In this document: positions 61,408 through 64,000 of the stretch, one piece after another
Numbering within the stretch: the first letter of the stretch is position 1
How the letters are laid out: the number at the start of each line of letters is the position of its first letter
Assembly: GCA_019352875.1 (NCBI GenBank)
Contig: JAAAFW010000015.1
Location: 614,465-678,464 of the forward strand
DNA length: 64,000 nt
Direction of reading: 5' to 3'
Origin: Pedobacter cryoconitis
GTDB taxonomy: Bacteria; Bacteroidota; Bacteroidia; Sphingobacteriales; Sphingobacteriaceae
Notes under the pieces: generated by a model
The model's input: the letters and a program-made list of their open reading frames with translations, nothing else
What the model was told of the DNA's origin: nothing
Databases searched by the model: none
Program-made: the position numbers and the translations under genes

Positions 61408-62442
61408 ATGGAACTAGGAATTGGAATGTTTGGCGATTTATCATTTGATCCGCAGACCGGGAAACCACGTCAGGCAGGTGTTAAACTTCATGAGATTCTG
61501 GAGCAGATTAAACTGGCCGATGAAATTGGACTGGATGTATTTGGTTTGGGCGAACACCATCGTCCCGACTATGCTGTCTCTTCTCCGGAAATCGTTTTGG
61601 CAGCCGCTGCAAGTATCACAAAAAATATAAAACTAACGAGTACTGTAACAGTATTAAGTTCTGCTGAACCTGTAAAAGTATATCAGGATTTTTCTACTAT
61701 AGATTTGATTTCTGGCGGGCGTGCTGAAATTGCTGTTGGTCGTGGCAGCTTTATTGAGTCCTTCCCATTATTTGGATATGACCTTAAAGATTATGATCAG
61801 CTTTTTGAAGAAAAACTGGACCTGTTGTTAAATATTAATAATAATGAAGTGGTGAACTGGTCTGGGAAATTACGTGCTCCACTAATTAACCAGTCTGTAT
61901 TGCCAAGAGCGACAAACGGCGGAAAACTGCCAATTTGGATTGCTGTTGGTGGTACGCCGGAATCAGTTTTGAGAGCTGCCAGATTAGGGTTACCATTAAT
62001 TGTTGCCATTATAGGGGGCATGCCGAAGCAGTTTCAGCCATTAATTGAATTCTATAAAACTGAATATATTAAGAATGGCCACGACGTGAACCAAATGCAG
62101 ATCGGTATTCATTCGCATACATTTATGAGTGAGGAAAGTGCAGCTATAGATCAATATTATTCAAATTATGCTTCACAGATGAATAGAATTGGTTCCAGCA
62201 GGGGCTGGCCTCCATATAGTAAAGCACAATATGACGGTGGAAAGTCTAAAGAAGGGGCATTGTTTATCGGGTCACCAGAGCAGGTGACGGACAAAATCTT
62301 ATACATGCATGAGTTATTCGGGATCACCCGTTTTATCGGACATATGGATGTCGGAGATCCTTCACATGCCGACATGATGAAAGCTATTGAATTATTCGGG
62401 ACTAAAGTGGCCCCTGCAGTAAGAAAAGCTTTAGCTTATTAG
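61408..62442 (+). CDS. LLM-class flavin-dependent oxidoreductase
   Basis: A 344-residue luciferase-like monooxygenase. The barrel start MELGIGMFGDLSF and EIGLDVFGLGEHHRPDYAVSSP carry the family's flavin-contact segment. LTSTVTVLSSAEPVKVYQDFSTIDLISGGRAEIAVGRGSF is the classic middle motif. The C-terminal part (FIGSPEQVTDKILYMHELFGITRF) is complete. Such enzymes use FMN or F420 with a separate reductase. The convergent gene 62580-63549 encodes a second LLM enzyme of a different subgroup. The start is supported by a good RBS. Confidence 0.92.
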   Translation: MELGIGMFGDLSFDPQTGKPRQAGVKLHEILEQIKLADEIGLDVFGLGEHHRPDYAVSSPEIVLAAAASITKNIKLTSTVTVLSSAEPVKVYQDFSTIDLISGGRAEIAVGRGSFIESFPLFGYDLKDYDQLFEEKLDLLLNINNNEVVNWSGKLRAPLINQSVLPRATNGGKLPIWIAVGGTPESVLRAARLGLPLIVAIIGGMPKQFQPLIEFYKTEYIKNGHDVNQMQIGIHSHTFMSEESAAIDQYYSNYASQMNRIGSSRGWPPYSKAQYDGGKSKEGALFIGSPEQVTDKILYMHELFGITRFIGHMDVGDPSHADMMKAIELFGTKVAPAVRKALAY

Positions 62443-62536
62443 TTTACCAATGGCTGGAGAGAATTTCGAGATTGTTGAGTTGAAAGATCTAGTTGGTAAA
62501 TAACCTCTTTATACTTGCGAATAGTTTTAATATAAG

Positions 62537-62577
62537 GAAGGAGATACAAGCAGATCCGTTTGTATCTCCTTCTTTTT
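62537..62577. terminator. Intrinsic terminator after the LLM gene
   Basis: Perfect 13-bp stem GAAGGAGATACAA (62537-62549) / TTGTATCTCCTTC (62560-62572) followed by TTTTT; lies between the two convergent LLM genes. Confidence 0.88.
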
Positions 62578-62579
62578 GA

Positions 62580-63549
62580 TCAAGACTTAAATTCTGGCAG
62601 AATATAAGTCGCAATTTCCTCAATTGCTTCTTCTACAGGGCGTGAGTTTCTTCTTAATTGCAGCGCCATATGTGTAATACCGGCTGACTGATAGTCGTAA
62701 AAGAAGTTCTTTTAGTTTGTTTCTACCTAATGAACCACCAAATCTGTGAGGTATAAGTGCTGCATTTGGATCTTCAACAAGATTGAGATGAAATGCTGTG
62801 ATAAAAGGCTTTGCAGGAAGCTGCAGCCGATGTACAGTATTATTCCATTCTTTTGCAAGATCTGCGGATTCAGCTACGTTTCTTGGGTAATTGAACCAAC
62901 CTTGCATGTTCATTGCAATCCACTCGAGTGTCTGTTGGCCATATCCAGCCATAATTAATGGTATAGTTTCCTGTGTTGGTTTTGGGTATACTTCTGCTCC
63001 CGGATTTATTCCAGTGTAATACTGATGCAAATAGCCATTTTCTTTCCATACATGTTTCATCAGATCAATACCCTTTCGGAAACGCTCTGCCCGATTTTCA
63101 TAGTTTTTACCGAACAAGGGGAATTCAATTGCCCTGTCACCTAAACCCAACCCCATCAATAACCGCCCTTCTGAAAGAAGATCTATGCTGGCTGCAGATT
63201 TCGCCGTCAGTAAAGGTTCGCGGATAGGTAATACAATTGCTGCAGTGCCCAGCAAGATGTTTTTAGTTATTCCGGAAAGATAGCCTAAATAGGAAAATGC
63301 TTCAAATTGCTGTGCAGCATCTCCAAATGATGGATCGTATACTGGCACATCCCGCATCCATAAGGCTGCATAACCTAGATCGTCGACCATTTTTGCCAGC
63401 TTCGCATGTATAGCTATATCTGGTACACCGAACGGCCTGCCGTCTTGTTTACGTTTGATATCACCGGCTAAGGCCCAGTCATTATCCAGTGGGAGCTCCA
63501 GTCCGATAGTCAGTTTACCCTGTTGCCCGATTTTTTCTATTTTATTCAT
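62580..63549 (-). pseudogene. LLM-class flavin oxidoreductase with a frameshift near its 3' end
   Basis: The first 280 or so residues are a good LLM protein: IGQQGKLTIGLELPLDNDWA at the start, SEGRLLMGLGLGDRAIEFPLFGKNY in the middle. At the AAAA run 62699-62702 the frame breaks. Taking one base out restores ELLYDYQSAGITHMALQL and the normal ending EEIATYILPEFKS with a TGA at 62580-62582. As read, translation ends at 62620 with an unrelated tail of about 20 residues. A single-base homopolymer insertion explains this; it may be a real mutation or a sequencing error. The upstream outer-membrane gene lies 9 bp away on the same strand. Confidence 0.85.
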
Positions 63550-63558
63550 TGTGTTTAG

Positions 63559-64000
63559 TTAAAATAAAACGATACCTATAACCACACCCGCAGTATTCCG
63601 TATCGGGTTCCAGGTAGGTGCAAAGGACACTGGGATAGTATGCCTTCCAAATGCGATGCTTTTACTCGCTGTGACACCCAATGTTGCGATACCGGAACGA
63701 TTGCCGTAAAAATTGTTTTGCTGTCCGTTTAGTGCAAAGACTCCACCCGCAAAGAAATCGAGACGGACAGTATTTAATATTACCGGGTAACTGAGTTGCA
63801 GGTAGGTCGAATATCTGTTTTTCCCATTTCTTACCGGATCGCTGCCGCCGGTAGCTACAGAGTCTCCACTTAGAACATCTCTGTCCCGGCCTGCAATAAT
63901 TGTACTCCAGGCTATATCTAGCGGGAACTTTTTGGATATTGTATAACCGATTGTTGCATCTATGAAGTGTCTGGTCGTACTTGCCCTATAATCAAAAATG
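63559..64000 (-). CDS. Outer-membrane beta-barrel protein, C-terminal part
   Basis: The gene enters from the right edge of the window; about 146 codons are visible before the TAA at 63559-63561. The sequence has alternating beta strands (RHFIDATIGYTISKKFPLDIAWSTIIAG, RYSTYLQLSYPV, VRLDFFAGGVFAL) and ends VVIGIVLF with a C-terminal Phe, as outer-membrane barrels do. This resembles TorF-type putative porins. It is followed 9 bp later by the frameshifted LLM gene, so the two were probably one operon. The start and the complete product are outside the window. Confidence 0.6.
   Translation of the reverse strand, partial: IFDYRASTTRHFIDATIGYTISKKFPLDIAWSTIIAGRDRDVLSGDSVATGGSDPVRNGKNRYSTYLQLSYPVILNTVRLDFFAGGVFALNGQQNNFYGNRSGIATLGVTASKSIAFGRHTIPVSFAPTWNPIRNTAGVVIGIVLF

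Overview
The window looks like ordinary chromosome of a Bacteroidota bacterium, most likely Sphingobacteriaceae and Pedobacter-like. This is inferred from gene content (a tricorn-type protease, a DUF2723 membrane glycosyltransferase, AsmA-like and surface-antigen proteins, a subclass A2 beta-lactamase, LytTR signalling), from TAnnTTTG promoter boxes with mostly weak Shine-Dalgarno sequences, and from moderate-to-low GC. No rRNA, CRISPR array, plasmid or phage module was seen. There is one tRNA gene (Asp) and one complete insertion sequence.

Layout. 0-1.7 kb: an Mla-type lipid transport operon (mlaE, mlaF, start of mlaD) on the minus strand. 2-9.6 kb: an SGNH hydrolase, a tricorn-like protease, and a PadR regulator translationally coupled to a DUF2723 glycosyltransferase with an extra N-terminal domain. 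9.6-16.1 kb: a divergent EamA exporter/MocR regulator pair, a fasciclin protein, YceI, OsmC and a GH63/GH37-like glycosidase. 16.1-25 kb: an accessory-looking stretch dense in regulators (a broken HxlR gene, then MarR, AraC, HxlR and LysR) and small oxidoreductases (three SDRs, VOC, ABM, PhyH, an Asp-nucleophile alpha/beta hydrolase). Several short inverted repeats, probably operators, lie between these genes. 25-30 kb: a secreted unknown, an F420-type NADP oxidoreductase, a Crp/Fnr regulator, and a serine hydrolase whose stop codon was hit by an IS3-family element.

30-40 kb: tRNA-Asp, a PepSY membrane protein, a 755-bp non-coding stretch carrying inverted arrays of an 11-bp repeat, an NmrA-like reductase, a retropepsin-like protein, an AsmA-like protein, small acidic or secreted unknowns, a surface-antigen-like outer membrane protein and a Bcr/CflA-type MFS exporter. 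40-46 kb: PhnA, a GyrI-like domain protein, a Tat-exported alkaline phosphatase, a class A beta-lactamase, an internally deleted alpha/beta hydrolase and a SulP transporter. 46-52.8 kb: an aldo/keto reductase; an overlapping operon of acyltransferase-3, LytS-like kinase and LytTR regulator; an esterase followed by a Crp-like regulator; an MDR oxidoreductase; and a small unannotated reading frame. 53-58.8 kb: a complete RND efflux operon (adaptor, pump, outer-membrane channel). 58.8-64 kb: a LysE exporter, an orphan sensor kinase, two convergent LLM flavin oxidoreductases (one frameshifted), and the end of an outer-membrane beta-barrel gene.

I found no clearly new multi-gene system. The observations most worth a check are the 11-bp inverted repeat arrays in the 31.5-31.8 kb gap, the extra domain on the PadR-coupled DUF2723 protein, the IS3 insertion into a stop codon that separates a gene from its terminator, the perfect 14-bp inverted repeat between a Crp/Fnr gene and its divergent neighbour, and a small unannotated reading frame at 52.8 kb.
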